Below are positions 1 to 9,979 of a stretch of 29,032 bases of DNA, one piece after another. The notes under the pieces are model-generated. The model did no database searches. It was given only the letters and a program-made list of their open reading frames with translations, and was not told the origin of the DNA. The translations under genes were made by a program, and so were the position numbers. Each line of letters begins with the position of its first letter. Within the stretch, counting starts at the first letter, position 1. Location of the stretch: contig CAMLGR010000043.1 of assembly GCA_946479615.1 (NCBI GenBank), positions 1 through 29,032 of the forward strand, in the 5' to 3' direction. Origin of the DNA: an uncultured Bacteroidota bacterium (GTDB lineage Bacteria; Bacteroidota; Bacteroidia; Chitinophagales; Chitinophagaceae).

Positions 1-357
1 CCAACTGGAAGATCCCCAGGTGAAATTGAAAAGATCTGCTGTATTGGCACCACTTCCTTCGTTGTATATCTCATCAGTACTGACCAATGATTTCGACAGG
101 TATGATTTAATATCTGCATTGTATAATCCTGCATACCAGGTACCACTACCCGGGTCAGGATTGCCCCAATACGAAGTAAACGGTATATATAATGATATAA
201 GCGCGGCATTCGCATCTCCTTCCGACTGATAAAAATTCTGAGGAGTAAGATCAGAATACGCTTTGGTTTCCAACTGCTTTTCACAGCCTGTGAAAACGGA
301 TAAACAGGTTGCTGTAAGGACGAACAACAGCATTTTGTTTATTGTAATCTTTTTCAT
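1..357 (-). CDS. SusD/RagB-family outer-membrane lipoprotein, N-terminal part (runs off left edge)
   Basis: Surface lipoprotein expected to cap the SusC channel and capture oligosaccharide. Only the first 119 codons are inside the window. The ATG at 357 opens MKKITINKMLLFVLTATCL, followed by a lipobox ending FTGC with Cys25 as the acylation site. The mature start EKQLETKAYSDLTPQNFYQ and the later TDEIYNEGSGA stretch are typical of SusD family N-termini, where the first helix follows a phrase of the type 'P..FY.t..da..al'. It lies 27 bp downstream of the SusC stop codon on the same strand, the usual susC-susD operon order. The substrate cannot be read from this fragment. The GH9 enzyme nearby hints at a beta-glucan, which is inference. 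Confidence 0.93.
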   Translation of the reverse strand, partial: MKKITINKMLLFVLTATCLSVFTGCEKQLETKAYSDLTPQNFYQSEGDANAALISLYIPFTSYWGNPDPGSGTWYAGLYNADIKSYLSKSLVSTDEIYNEGSGANTADLFNFTWGSSSW

Positions 358-384
358 GATTTAAAAGTTAAATGATTTAAATAA

Positions 385-3300
385 TTAAAAACCTACGCTA
401 AGCCCCACAGTTGTAGAAAGTGCCTGGGGATACGGATTTCCTTCATTACCCACGGCAATTTCAGGATCATATCCCTTGTAATTCGTCAGCAATCCCAGGT
501 TCTGCACATCCACAAACAATCTTGCTGTACGAATAACTTTTTTAGGAGTAAATGTATATCCCAGTGTAATATTCCTGACACGCAGGTAATTCACATCCTG
601 CCTGTAAAAATCATTGTTACCACTCGCATTCGAGCCACTATATGGGTTGTTTGCGATGCCGGGATAGATACCATTGGTGTTATCAGATGACCATACATTT
701 TTGATATCCTTCAATGTATTTTGTCCGGCAGGTATACCGATACGATCAGCTGCATAGAAACCGGAAAGGTTATTGGCCTGGCTTTGTTTCAATCGTCCGT
801 ATACAAAAATGTCGAGGTCGAAATTCATGAAGTTGAAACGGTTGCCAAGTCCAAAGATCCATTTTGGCGTGGCATATCCCAATACAACGATATCGCTGTT
901 GTTTAAGATATTGTCTTTATTCTGATCTACATACCTGATATTACCCAATGCGCCGTTAGGCATGGCAGATGGCCTGTCCGCAGCAGACTTAATGATACCA
1001 TCTGTCTGCCATCCATAAATTATATCCACACGGTCAGTCGCTTTTTCCCATGGACGTAATACATAGTAAGGATTTCTTTCGAGCCATCTTGTTTTATAAC
1101 TGGAAATATTAAAGGATGTTTCCCAACGCAGTTTGCCTGTTAAATTCTGGGAGTTAACAGTAAATTCTACACCTTGCGTACGTTGAGATCCGAGGTTGGT
1201 CTGCAACCTGAGTACCGCATTGTTATAAGGCAAAGGAGCGAAGTCGATAATATCAAGCCTGTCTCTTCTGAAAAGATCGATCGCACCGGTAATCCTTCCT
1301 TTCAATAGACCATAATCTATACCAATATTAGCGGAGCGCACTGTCTCCCATGATAAGTTCGGTGCTTCCAGTTGTCCAAGACTTACACCGGGATAATACG
1401 TTGTACCAATCAGGAATGATCCTACATCGGCGCCACCTGCTTTGTAAAGAGCCAGTGCATTTAAGTTTGCATCACTACCTACACTTCCATAACCTGCACG
1501 GAGTTTAAGATCGGAAATGACTTTGGAATCAGCCAGGAACGGCTCATTACTTACACGCCATGCGGCTGAAACACCCGGGAAGAAGGCCCATTTTTTATTA
1601 GGAGCAAAATTGCTGGAACCATCCGCACGGCCGTTGAAAGTGAAAATGTATTTTGAATTGAATGAATAATTAATTCTCAAAAATTGTGAGAAACGATTGA
1701 TATCTATCGAGTGGTTAGACTGGATAAGCGTTTTATCCCTGTCATCAGCAAGGCCGATATTATTATAGCCTAGTGCATCTGTGAAATAGCCCGCTCCCTG
1801 TGCAGCAAAGCTTTCACTGAAGTTTTTATAATAACCTCCACCCGCTACTACATTTATATCATGCTCACCGAATGATTTAGTATACGTAGCATATCCTTCC
1901 ACATTGTAATTGTGGTTTGTTTGTGAAGACAACTGGGCCATACCACGCGGGAAAAGATAGTTTTGCGCTTTGGCAGGCAGGAAGAATTTACGTTCAGCCT
2001 TTGTTTTATCGATACCACCCACCAGGTTGAACTTCAGGTTATTTAGAATCTTAAATTCAAGATTGGGTGCTACAAAGGTCCGGGTCGTACGAAGTTTATC
2101 ATCAATGATCAAAAATGCGGCCGGATTGGTGATCTGTGTATTCAATGTCTTTGTAAACTTACCTGCATTATCATAGATACTTAAATAAGGAGCAAATGCA
2201 TAAGCAGTCTGCAGGGAATTGAATTTTTCAGAATTGCCGCCATTACCGGTTGATTGGTTGTTACTATTGATCTGGCTCATCTGCATCTGCACCGAAAGTT
2301 TGATCCGGTTGCTTATCTTTTGATCCAGGTTAACTCTTCCTGCATAACGGGCAAAATCTGAATTCTCAACAATAGCCGTATTATTATAATAGTTGAAAGA
2401 AGTAAATACTCTTGTATTATCATTTCCTCCCGATACGGTAACATTATGTTCGTGTACATTCCCGTTTCTCATCAGCAGGTCAAGCCAGTCAGTACCTTCG
2501 CCGGCTGCATCGATTTGTGCCTGGGTAAAAAGAGGAGTAAATGTTCCGGGTGTAGCATTGCCGTAAGGCGCTGCATTAGCCTGGTAAAGGAACCGGTCCC
2601 TGGCCAGGCGTACCTGCTGCTGCATAAATTCTTTTGCATTTAACAGGTCGAAATATTTTTTTGGAGTTTGCACCGTATAGCTACCCCTGTATTCGGTAGA
2701 TACTTTGCCATCTGCTTTCCCTTTTTTGGTAGTGATTAATATTACCCCGTTCGCTGCTGCAGATCCATAAATAGCCGTCGCACTCGCATCTTTCAGCACC
2801 GTTACCGATTCGATATCCGAAGGATTCATATTACTTAACGGATCCCTGTCGATACCACCGTTAAATCCTGTTTCTACCGCAGAACCGAAAGAGATGATAG
2901 CCGGTTCCGCCTGGCGTGTATTGAAAATGGGCACTCCGTCTATTATATATAAAGGAGACCCATTGGCGCCGCGGATATTCACATTCAACCGGCCACCAGG
3001 CTGGGCCGAACGCAGATCCAGGTTCAAACCTGCTGCACGTCCCTGTAATAAATTATTGATTGAGGTATTAGCGGCTTTCGGAAGATTATCCGTTTTGATA
3101 GACGCTACCGAACCGGTGATATCCTTTACCCGCTGGGTACCATATCCTACCACCACTACTTCATCGATGCTGGTGACAGCCGTGCTCATCGATATATTCA
3201 TCGAGGTGGCAGAACCCACTTTTTCCTGGTGTTCTTCAAATCCTACCGAACTAAATAAAAGAACGTCGTTGGAGGAAGCAAGGATACTGAAATCCCCGTT

Positions 3301-3480
3301 TTCGTTGGTCGTGGTAGCAGCCTTTTTACTTTTGAGAGTAACTGTTACTCCGGGAAGCGGATGGTTATTAGCATCGAGTACCCTCCCGGTAATGGTTTTT
3401 TGCTGGGCCATCATACTTATGCTCATCGTCAAAGCAAGCGTTAGCATGGCCAGTTGGCGCAATCGTTTTTTCAGTTTCAT
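385..3480 (-). CDS. SusC/RagA-family TonB-linked outer-membrane transporter
   Basis: TonB-dependent porin of 1031 aa that imports oligosaccharides captured by SusD, powered by the inner-membrane TonB-ExbBD complex. Residues 1-26 are a signal peptide ending SMMAQQ. Residues 28-110 are the carboxypeptidase-regulatory-like domain (ITGRVLDANNHPLPGVTV). The SusC hallmark VDEVVVVGYGTQ is present as IDEVVVVGYGTQ, followed by the plug domain with LYIIDGVPIFNT and SATAIYGSAAANGVILITTK. The rest is the 22-strand barrel, ending in the aromatic residue F (VGLSVGF). The length is normal for the family. The ATG at 3480 is the only sensible start because it opens the signal peptide. It is transcribed divergently from the hybrid regulator, which probably controls it. 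It is intact. Confidence 0.97.
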   Translation of the reverse strand: MKLKKRLRQLAMLTLALTMSISMMAQQKTITGRVLDANNHPLPGVTVTLKSKKAATTTNENGDFSILASSNDVLLFSSVGFEEHQEKVGSATSMNISMSTAVTSIDEVVVVGYGTQRVKDITGSVASIKTDNLPKAANTSINNLLQGRAAGLNLDLRSAQPGGRLNVNIRGANGSPLYIIDGVPIFNTRQAEPAIISFGSAVETGFNGGIDRDPLSNMNPSDIESVTVLKDASATAIYGSAAANGVILITTKKGKADGKVSTEYRGSYTVQTPKKYFDLLNAKEFMQQQVRLARDRFLYQANAAPYGNATPGTFTPLFTQAQIDAAGEGTDWLDLLMRNGNVHEHNVTVSGGNDNTRVFTSFNYYNNTAIVENSDFARYAGRVNLDQKISNRIKLSVQMQMSQINSNNQSTGNGGNSEKFNSLQTAYAFAPYLSIYDNAGKFTKTLNTQITNPAAFLIIDDKLRTTRTFVAPNLEFKILNNLKFNLVGGIDKTKAERKFFLPAKAQNYLFPRGMAQLSSQTNHNYNVEGYATYTKSFGEHDINVVAGGGYYKNFSESFAAQGAGYFTDALGYNNIGLADDRDKTLIQSNHSIDINRFSQFLRINYSFNSKYIFTFNGRADGSSNFAPNKKWAFFPGVSAAWRVSNEPFLADSKVISDLKLRAGYGSVGSDANLNALALYKAGGADVGSFLIGTTYYPGVSLGQLEAPNLSWETVRSANIGIDYGLLKGRITGAIDLFRRDRLDIIDFAPLPYNNAVLRLQTNLGSQRTQGVEFTVNSQNLTGKLRWETSFNISSYKTRWLERNPYYVLRPWEKATDRVDIIYGWQTDGIIKSAADRPSAMPNGALGNIRYVDQNKDNILNNSDIVVLGYATPKWIFGLGNRFNFMNFDLDIFVYGRLKQSQANNLSGFYAADRIGIPAGQNTLKDIKNVWSSDNTNGIYPGIANNPYSGSNASGNNDFYRQDVNYLRVRNITLGYTFTPKKVIRTARLFVDVQNLGLLTNYKGYDPEIAVGNEGNPYPQALSTTVGLSVGF

Positions 3481-3533
3481 TTTTTAGCAGTTTTAGAGTT
3501 TTGTCCGTAAGCAGTATGGCGACTTACTTGTAC

Positions 3534-3541
3534 CAAATCTA
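3534..3541 (-). promoter_or_regulatory. Candidate -7 element for the susCD operon
   Basis: Read on the minus strand this is TAGATTTG, an exact match to the Bacteroidota -7 consensus TAnnTTTG. Transcription would begin roughly 45-50 nt upstream of the SusC ATG. A clear -33 TTTG at the expected 19-21 bp distance is not present, so the call rests on the -7 element and its position. Confidence 0.5.
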
Positions 3542-3547
3542 AATTTG
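3540..3547 (+). promoter_or_regulatory. Candidate -7 element for the hybrid regulator, overlapping the susC promoter
   Basis: The plus strand reads TAAATTTG, again an exact TAnnTTTG match. It overlaps the opposing element at 3534-3541 by two bases. It would leave a 5' leader of about 180 nt before the regulator ATG at 3732. A weaker alternative, TATCTTTA at 3638-3645 (7 of 8), lies closer to the gene. The choice between them cannot be settled from sequence. Confidence 0.3.
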
Positions 3548-3731
3548 TTGTTTCTCAATGACTTATCCCTGCGTTCATATTTTTGGTTCAATCAGACTAA
3601 TTTAAAAATTCCCCGTTTTCACCGGGCCTGTTTCATTTATCTTTACCCGCAGTGAAGATTTATACGATGCAGGATATATATAATAATGTGTTGTATTTAC
3701 ATCTTCATCATCTGAATTCTAACTTGCCGGC

Positions 3732-6700
3732 ATGCGATTGATTGTAAAATATTTCACCGTCCTCTTTTTCCTGTCCGCCTCTCTGCCTTCTTTTTGCCAG
3801 GCACCCAAGTTGTCTTTCAAACACATTAGTATTGAACAAGGCTTATCCAACAGCACCATCGAAACGATCTTCCAGGATAAAAAAGGGTTTATCTGGTTTG
3901 GCACCCGCGACGGACTGAACCGGTATGATGGTTACCAGATGACGGTGTATCGCTACGATTCGAAGGACAGCAACAGCATCAGCGATAATTTTATCAGGTA
4001 TATATATGAGGACCACGACCAGCACCTTTGGGTCGGAACGATCAACGGGTTGAACCGGTTTGATGCGGCCAGCAACAGGTTCACCCGGTTCAAACACAAC
4101 CCGGCCAATCCCGGCAGTCTCAGCAATAACCTTGTTACCTGTATTTATGAAGATGCCAAACGGAATATATGGATCAGCACATTTGGCGGCGGTGTGAACC
4201 TGTTTCGCCCTCGGGATAATTCCTTCACCCATTTTCGTCATCAGCCGGGTGTTGCCAACAGCCTGGGCGATGATCGTGTCAATTATTTATTTGAGGATAG
4301 TGAAGGAAACTGCTGGGTGGCGACGGAAAACGGATTGAATTTATTTAACAGGGAAACGAGTACGTTCCGGATGTACCACGATGCCGGTCGCAGCGACAGC
4401 ACTGCCAATAATGCGATCCATGTTATTAAAGAAGATAAACAGGGAAACCTTCTGCTGGGCACAGAAGATAATGGATTGCTGGTCTTTGATTATAAGCAAA
4501 GAACGGTGAAGCAGTACCAGCACCGTGAAAAAGACCCTGCTTCCCTGGCCAGTAACCTGGTAAGAAGTTTACTGGTCGATAAAAAAGGAAATATCTGGGT
4601 CGGAAGCGTGAATGGGGCATTGAATCTTTTTCACGCCGCTTCGGGTTCCTTTTTTCATTACCAGAATGAACCGGATAATATCTTCAGTTTATCGCAACGA
4701 ACGGTATCGGCCCTGTTTGAAGATGACCAGGGAAATATCTGGATAGGTACCCACCGGGGTGGCGTGAACCTGTATATGCCGAATACAGAGAAATTTGTGC
4801 TGTACCGGCAGGAAGCCAACGTCAACAGTCTTAGCTATAATGATGTGAAATCGTTTTGCGAGGACAGTCATGGGAATCTCTGGATCGGCACCGATGGCGG
4901 CGGTCTCAACCTGTTTGACCAGGTAAAAAATAATTTTATACATTATAAATATGATGCCTACAATCCGAATTCCATCGGCTCGAACGAGATCTCGGATATC
5001 ACGGAAGACAGCCAGGGAAATTTGTGGGTCGCTTCCTGGGGAGGCGGATTGAATTTATTCAACAGCAGCCGGGGAAATTTCAGCCGGTACCTGAATAACC
5101 CGACAGATAAAACATCGATCAGTTCTAATTATGTGCAACAAACTTTCGAGGATCATAATAAAAATCTTTGGGTAGCGACTTATTACGGGGGTCTCAATCT
5201 TTTTGACAGGCAAACAAAGAAATTCACGCGTGTTACCACGGACCCATTGAAGAAAACACATTTACAGGGAAACAATGTGGTATCGATCAACCAGGATAAA
5301 GAGGGTAATATCTGGATCGGCACCGATGATGGCGGACTGAACTGCCTGGACGCAAAAACAAAAGAGTTTTCTCACTATTTCACCAATGAAGAAAAGAAAC
5401 CCGATATCCGGGTGATCTTTATCGATAGCAAAGGGCGGATATGGATCGGCCAGACCGGTTTGTATTTATTTGATCCTGTGAAAAAAACCTTTTCGCTTTT
5501 TACCAGCAGGGCCAATCTATCTACCGAATTTATCAAGGGAATGGCCGAGGATGAGGATGGTAATTTCTGGATCTCCACTTCCAATGGATTGACGAAATTC
5601 AATCCCGAGATATTATCGTTCAAGAAATACAATACGGCTGATGGATTGCAGGGACTTGAATTCGAGACCAATTCGTTTTTAAAAACAAGGAACGGGCAGA
5701 TGTTCTTTGGGGGATTAAATGGCTTCAATGCGTTTTACCCGGAGAATATCAAGATCAATACATTCATCCCACCGGTTTATATTACCGATTTCCAGGTCTT
5801 CAATAAAAAAATCATCTCGGGAGAAAAAGATTCACCACTGGAAAACGATATCAGTTTAACCAAAAAGATCAGGCTTTCTTATAAACAATCCACCTTCTCA
5901 TTCGGATTTGCAGCACTGAATTATACTGCCCCGGAAAATAACCAATATGCTTATAAACTGGATGGCTGGGACAAGGAATGGAACTATGTCGGTAATGAAA
6001 GAAAAGCATCCTATACCAATTTAAGCCCCGGCACTTATACCTTTCATGTCAAAGCGTCCAACAACGATGGGGTCTGGAATGAACAGGGGCCATCGGTCAC
6101 AATTATCATCACTCCCCCTTTCTGGGCTACCTGGTGGTTCCGGACACTGGCTTTTGTTATTATCATCGCCGGCATTATCGGGTTTTATATTTTTAAACGA
6201 AACCTGGAGGTAAGAAAACTTGAAGAGCGGAAAAAAGAAGAAATGCACCAGGTGCAGTTGCAATTCTTTACCAATATCTCCCATGAATTCCGCACACCTC
6301 TTTCATTGATATTGGGCCCCCTGGAAAAATTACAAAAAGAAGATTCGCAATCCGCCTTTACTCATTATTATAAAGTGATCTATCGCAATGCAGCGCGGTT
6401 GATGGGATTGATCAATGAACTGATGGACTTCCGCAAATCGGAATCGGGTGTATTGAAATTGAATGTGATGCCCGGTAACCTGGAACTGTTTCTCAGCGAG
6501 ATCGCCGAAGAGTTCAGCGAACTCGCTATCCAGAAAAAAATAAACTTTACCGTAACCATGCCGCCAAATATAACGGAACTGTGGTTTGACCGGCAGGTAT
6601 TGGAAAAGATCGTGATCAACCTCGTGAGCAATTCATTTAAATATACAGCGGATGGCGGTGCGATCACGCTGGAAATGCTTACCTCACTGGATCATTTCAA

Positions 6701-7874
6701 ACCTTCCTTTGCCAATGAACTGATCATTAAGAATGACTATAAGGCGCAGAAGTATATTTATCTCCGCGTCGCAGACAATGGCATTGGTATTTCAAAAGAA
6801 TCGATCGCGCACCTGTTTGAACGGTATTATAAAATAACCGAATCGCATTTGGGTTCCGGTATCGGACTGGCCTTTGTAAAAAGCCTTACTTTCTTACACA
6901 AGGGCAACCTGTATGTGTACAGCGAGCGCGACCAGGGTACCGAGATCATTATCGGGATACCTGTAAGCAAGGAAGATTATGAGAAAAAAGAACGCTGGGT
7001 AAAAAGCAGTAAAGAAGGCGGTGCGCGTTTGGAAAGTATCCATTCGAAGTATGAACAGGATATGCCTACACTCGATGACCATAACCTGCAACCGGTAGAA
7101 TCTACCCGCACCAGCAGCCCTCATATATTAGTCGTGGATGATAATGAAGAGTTGCGGGTATTTTTAAAAGAAAGCCTGAGCCCGCATTATCATATCATTG
7201 AAGCGATCGATGGGAACAGCGGTTTAACAAAAGCTAAAGAAGAATTTCCCGATCTCATTATCAGCGACGTGATGATGCCGGGCATGGATGGGATTGAATT
7301 TTGCCGGCTGATAAAAGAAGATATCGAGACCAGTCATATTCCTTTCCTGATGCTGACAGCAAAAGATGCACTGGAATCAAGGATTGAAGGTGTTGAATCG
7401 GGTGCTGATTTTTATTTCGCCAAACCGCTGAGCATGCATTTGCTCGAACTCACGATCCGGAATATTTTCAGTCAGAAAACAAAACTGAAAGAACGGTATT
7501 TTCATAATCACCATGCGGAAGTAAAGGACCTCGTTCACTCTGCCAAAGACAAAGCTTTCCTCGATCAACTGATCACGATCATAGAATCGCACCTGACCAA
7601 CCCGGATATGGATGTCGATTATATCTGCACACAAATGGGAATGAGCCGGACCAAACTGTACCAGAAGATCAAAAACATCACAGGTCAGTCGATCGGGGAG
7701 TTTATCAGGACCATTCGCCTGAAAAAAGCACTGCAGTTCATGACCCACCAGGATGTATCGATTACGGAAGTAATGTATAGCGTGGGTATACAAACGCAAT
7801 CCTATTTTACCAAAGCTTTTAAAAAAGAATTCGGCAAAACTCCTTCCCAATTCCTCAAGGATCTTCACAAATAA
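3732..7874 (+). CDS. Hybrid two-component system sensor/AraC-type regulator (HTCS)
   Basis: One-protein phosphorelay of 1380 aa that senses an oligosaccharide in the periplasm and activates a polysaccharide utilisation locus. A signal peptide or anchor (residues 1-22) is followed by 14 propeller repeats of the type 'NIWIGT..GGLNLF' to about residue 680. A Y_Y_Y domain covers about 735-795 and a membrane helix about 801-822. The HisKA domain has phospho-acceptor His851 in FTNISHEFRTPLS. The HATPase domain has an N-box (INLVSNSFKYT) and glycine motifs ADNGIGIS and GSGIGLAFVKSL. The receiver at about 1131-1245 has Asp1179 (IISDVMMPGMDG) and a conserved Lys in YFAKPLS. The C-terminal AraC/HTH_18 domain spans about 1290-1376. 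All catalytic residues are present and the length matches the family. It is divergent from susCD, which it probably regulates. Confidence 0.97.
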   Translation: MRLIVKYFTVLFFLSASLPSFCQAPKLSFKHISIEQGLSNSTIETIFQDKKGFIWFGTRDGLNRYDGYQMTVYRYDSKDSNSISDNFIRYIYEDHDQHLWVGTINGLNRFDAASNRFTRFKHNPANPGSLSNNLVTCIYEDAKRNIWISTFGGGVNLFRPRDNSFTHFRHQPGVANSLGDDRVNYLFEDSEGNCWVATENGLNLFNRETSTFRMYHDAGRSDSTANNAIHVIKEDKQGNLLLGTEDNGLLVFDYKQRTVKQYQHREKDPASLASNLVRSLLVDKKGNIWVGSVNGALNLFHAASGSFFHYQNEPDNIFSLSQRTVSALFEDDQGNIWIGTHRGGVNLYMPNTEKFVLYRQEANVNSLSYNDVKSFCEDSHGNLWIGTDGGGLNLFDQVKNNFIHYKYDAYNPNSIGSNEISDITEDSQGNLWVASWGGGLNLFNSSRGNFSRYLNNPTDKTSISSNYVQQTFEDHNKNLWVATYYGGLNLFDRQTKKFTRVTTDPLKKTHLQGNNVVSINQDKEGNIWIGTDDGGLNCLDAKTKEFSHYFTNEEKKPDIRVIFIDSKGRIWIGQTGLYLFDPVKKTFSLFTSRANLSTEFIKGMAEDEDGNFWISTSNGLTKFNPEILSFKKYNTADGLQGLEFETNSFLKTRNGQMFFGGLNGFNAFYPENIKINTFIPPVYITDFQVFNKKIISGEKDSPLENDISLTKKIRLSYKQSTFSFGFAALNYTAPENNQYAYKLDGWDKEWNYVGNERKASYTNLSPGTYTFHVKASNNDGVWNEQGPSVTIIITPPFWATWWFRTLAFVIIIAGIIGFYIFKRNLEVRKLEERKKEEMHQVQLQFFTNISHEFRTPLSLILGPLEKLQKEDSQSAFTHYYKVIYRNAARLMGLINELMDFRKSESGVLKLNVMPGNLELFLSEIAEEFSELAIQKKINFTVTMPPNITELWFDRQVLEKIVINLVSNSFKYTADGGAITLEMLTSLDHFKPSFANELIIKNDYKAQKYIYLRVADNGIGISKESIAHLFERYYKITESHLGSGIGLAFVKSLTFLHKGNLYVYSERDQGTEIIIGIPVSKEDYEKKERWVKSSKEGGARLESIHSKYEQDMPTLDDHNLQPVESTRTSSPHILVVDDNEELRVFLKESLSPHYHIIEAIDGNSGLTKAKEEFPDLIISDVMMPGMDGIEFCRLIKEDIETSHIPFLMLTAKDALESRIEGVESGADFYFAKPLSMHLLELTIRNIFSQKTKLKERYFHNHHAEVKDLVHSAKDKAFLDQLITIIESHLTNPDMDVDYICTQMGMSRTKLYQKIKNITGQSIGEFIRTIRLKKALQFMTHQDVSITEVMYSVGIQTQSYFTKAFKKEFGKTPSQFLKDLHK

Positions 7875-8015
7875 CTCCGTGGTCCTCTGTGTCTCCTCTG
7901 TGGCCCTCTGCGTATAATTCTTTTAAGAGAGATTCTATTCATAAATACTATAAAGACTTTAACCCGATACCTTACTACCGGAGTTATACGCAGAGGGCCA
8001 CAGAGGGCCGCAGAG
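7875..8015. repeat. Long inverted repeat of the CTCTGYGG type between convergent genes
   Basis: The left arm (7885-7920) and right arm (7981-8015) are nearly perfect inverted copies built from the phrase CCTCTGTGGCCCTCTGCG. They contain an uninterrupted 23-bp match (7895-7917 with 7984-8006) and are separated by about 60 bp of AT-rich sequence. The element begins immediately after the stop codon of the hybrid regulator and sits between two convergent genes, so it could act as a bidirectional terminator. Related fragments occur at 14305-14330 and 27118-27140. Such sequences resemble dispersed intergenic repeats in Bacteroidota genomes; that statement is from memory and was not searched. Confidence 0.8.
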
Positions 8016-8150
8016 AAAAAAATTCCCGCAAAGTGATTACCTTATCCCTACAAATTGTCCTGATCAGATCATTGATTTTTTGTACCCATATTTACACTTT
8101 ATAGCGACCATAAAAAGTTGCAGGAAAGCACTTATTGCAAGGACAGGTTT

Positions 8151-9935
8151 TTATTTTATATACCCGAGTTTCTTTTTCAGCGCTTCGATAGCATTGGCCA
8201 CGTAAACAGCCGGTGCATTCCAGTTGATAGCGATCTCATTCGATGCATACGAACAATCAGAATCGCTGTAGGCCGTTTCCGGTTCTGTAAATTCATAAGT
8301 GCATTTATCCTGCCTGCCCGGGTTGGGACCACCGGCTAATAAACCGGGAACAGGGTCTGCAATACCATCAGCCGTAGAGGGCCGATGATGCGGGAACATA
8401 GTAGACTTACTGCCAAAGCCGGTAACAAAACTGTAACCGGTCGCATTTCTTCCCAATAGATAATCGAGATTCGTGATCGCATTGTCTGCATATTTTTTTT
8501 CACCGGTCAGCAGGTAGGCCCTTATCAATAAGATCCCCTGGTTGGCAGCAACAGAATTGCCACCCCAGTTAAAATCGCGCACTGTTTGCCCCATTACGGT
8601 ATGAAATGCGTTGGCAGGAACTTTTTCGAGATAATCATCGGCAATAGCAATGACTTTTTCTTTCATCCCTGCAACCGTAGCTAAAGCAGCTGCAGGTAAA
8701 CTTTTTGCCGAACGAAGAAAGGAATAATAGCCAAGCATCGCTACATTACCCCAGGAAGGCAATACGAGATTATCTTTCATGTGTTTGTCCACCACCTGGA
8801 AATAAGTATCGTCTTTGGTAGTTATATACAATTCTGCAGCCGACCATAACCATTCGTCATTGAAATTTCTATCACCATACCCGCCGGTAGTAACAGCCGG
8901 TTTATATTTTTGATTCATGAGGTTCTGGTTATACTCCAGGGCCGGGTTGAGCAAGGCCCAGTCCCATGCTTTTTTAGAAGCTGTCAGACAACTATCCGAG
9001 AGACCGGGTAATTGCTTATTGAATTTTCCAAGTATTCGGCTGGCTTGTGCAGTTACTGCAGCAAAATCCAGGGTAGCGCCGGTTCCTTTCTGCACTACAT
9101 AGCGCGGCAATTGAGTAACACCGGGCATTACCATTCCATCGAAAGCAGCATTGGTGCATTTATTATAAACACCACCATCATCGGGGTCCTGCATTGTCAG
9201 CATCCAGCGAAGGTTATAAATGATCTCGTTCAGGATATCCGGGACTTTATCAGTGCTTTCGGGGATATTGGTATGAAGCTGTTCAAAATAAGATGGGAAA
9301 TCTTCATATGCCGATAATAACGTACCCATGGTAATACCGGAATTCACGATATATTTATTATAATCTCCGGCATCATACCATCCACCCGGCGATTTAATCA
9401 CAGTACCTTCCGGGCGTGTAACCGTTACAGCAGAAGCATGAATATAAACTGTAGTGTCCGGGTGGCCTGCAGGCCGGTGCCATTTACCGGCATATTTTTC
9501 TTCCAATGGCATCGATACACGCATATAGTAAAATCCTTTCAACAAGCCGATCGCCACATTCCTGTTGGCAGCATTGCTGATGCTGAATGGCCAGGAATGC
9601 CCGGCTCCTTCTACTGCTACGACATACTGCCCTTCTTTGGTAAAAGATGAAAAGTCCGCCAGTTTTGTTTTAGTGGATGAATAGGCCGATTGTTTTTCTT
9701 CACTCAAATTGCCGGTATAAAATGTATCGCGCGCATTCACTGATAAGATGTAAAATGTTTTTGCTTGAATGCTTCCTGTTACAACAGCTATTTTGGGAGC
9801 TTTGGGATAAAAGCCCTGCTGATTCAACTGGATCACTGTCTTTGTTTGCGAAAATGAAACAAGAGCCGGCAAAATCGCTGGCAGCAGGAGTATAAAGCGA
9901 AGGTTTATGCGCTCCGTGTATGTAGCTGTATTCAT
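8151..9935 (-). CDS. Secreted glycoside hydrolase family 9 (endoglucanase/cellodextrinase type)
   Basis: GH9 enzymes hydrolyse beta-1,4-glucosidic bonds with inversion. The ATG at 9935 opens MNTATYTERINLRF and a hydrophobic signal segment ending LVSFSQ. I prefer it to the TTG two codons upstream. An N-terminal Ig-like CelD_N domain covers about residues 30-115 (IQLNQQGFYPKAPKIAVV). The GH9 catalytic domain follows, with YDAGDYNKY (Asp188 and Asp191, catalytic-base region), MFPHHRPS near residue 510, and the terminal DSDCSYASNEIAINWNAP, where Glu567 is the expected acid. All key residues are intact, and the 594-aa length fits a CelD_N-GH9 enzyme with no carbohydrate-binding or sorting domain. 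It is convergent with the hybrid regulator, so it is near but not inside the susCD transcript. Exact substrate (cellulose, mixed-linkage glucan or xyloglucan) is not determinable. Confidence 0.95.
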   Translation of the reverse strand: MNTATYTERINLRFILLLPAILPALVSFSQTKTVIQLNQQGFYPKAPKIAVVTGSIQAKTFYILSVNARDTFYTGNLSEEKQSAYSSTKTKLADFSSFTKEGQYVVAVEGAGHSWPFSISNAANRNVAIGLLKGFYYMRVSMPLEEKYAGKWHRPAGHPDTTVYIHASAVTVTRPEGTVIKSPGGWYDAGDYNKYIVNSGITMGTLLSAYEDFPSYFEQLHTNIPESTDKVPDILNEIIYNLRWMLTMQDPDDGGVYNKCTNAAFDGMVMPGVTQLPRYVVQKGTGATLDFAAVTAQASRILGKFNKQLPGLSDSCLTASKKAWDWALLNPALEYNQNLMNQKYKPAVTTGGYGDRNFNDEWLWSAAELYITTKDDTYFQVVDKHMKDNLVLPSWGNVAMLGYYSFLRSAKSLPAAALATVAGMKEKVIAIADDYLEKVPANAFHTVMGQTVRDFNWGGNSVAANQGILLIRAYLLTGEKKYADNAITNLDYLLGRNATGYSFVTGFGSKSTMFPHHRPSTADGIADPVPGLLAGGPNPGRQDKCTYEFTEPETAYSDSDCSYASNEIAINWNAPAVYVANAIEALKKKLGYIK

Positions 9936-9979
9936 TGGCAATCCACTTATGTTTGTTAGTTAGGTCTGTAAATGACAAA

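Noticed and set aside
2894..3487. Rightward 197-codon open frame opposite SusC
   Set aside because: It lies wholly antisense to the signal peptide, regulatory domain and plug of a clear SusC gene, and its protein has no recognisable domain.
7889..8104. Rightward open frame across the long inverted repeat
   Set aside because: It is built mostly of the repeat arms and shows no protein family features.
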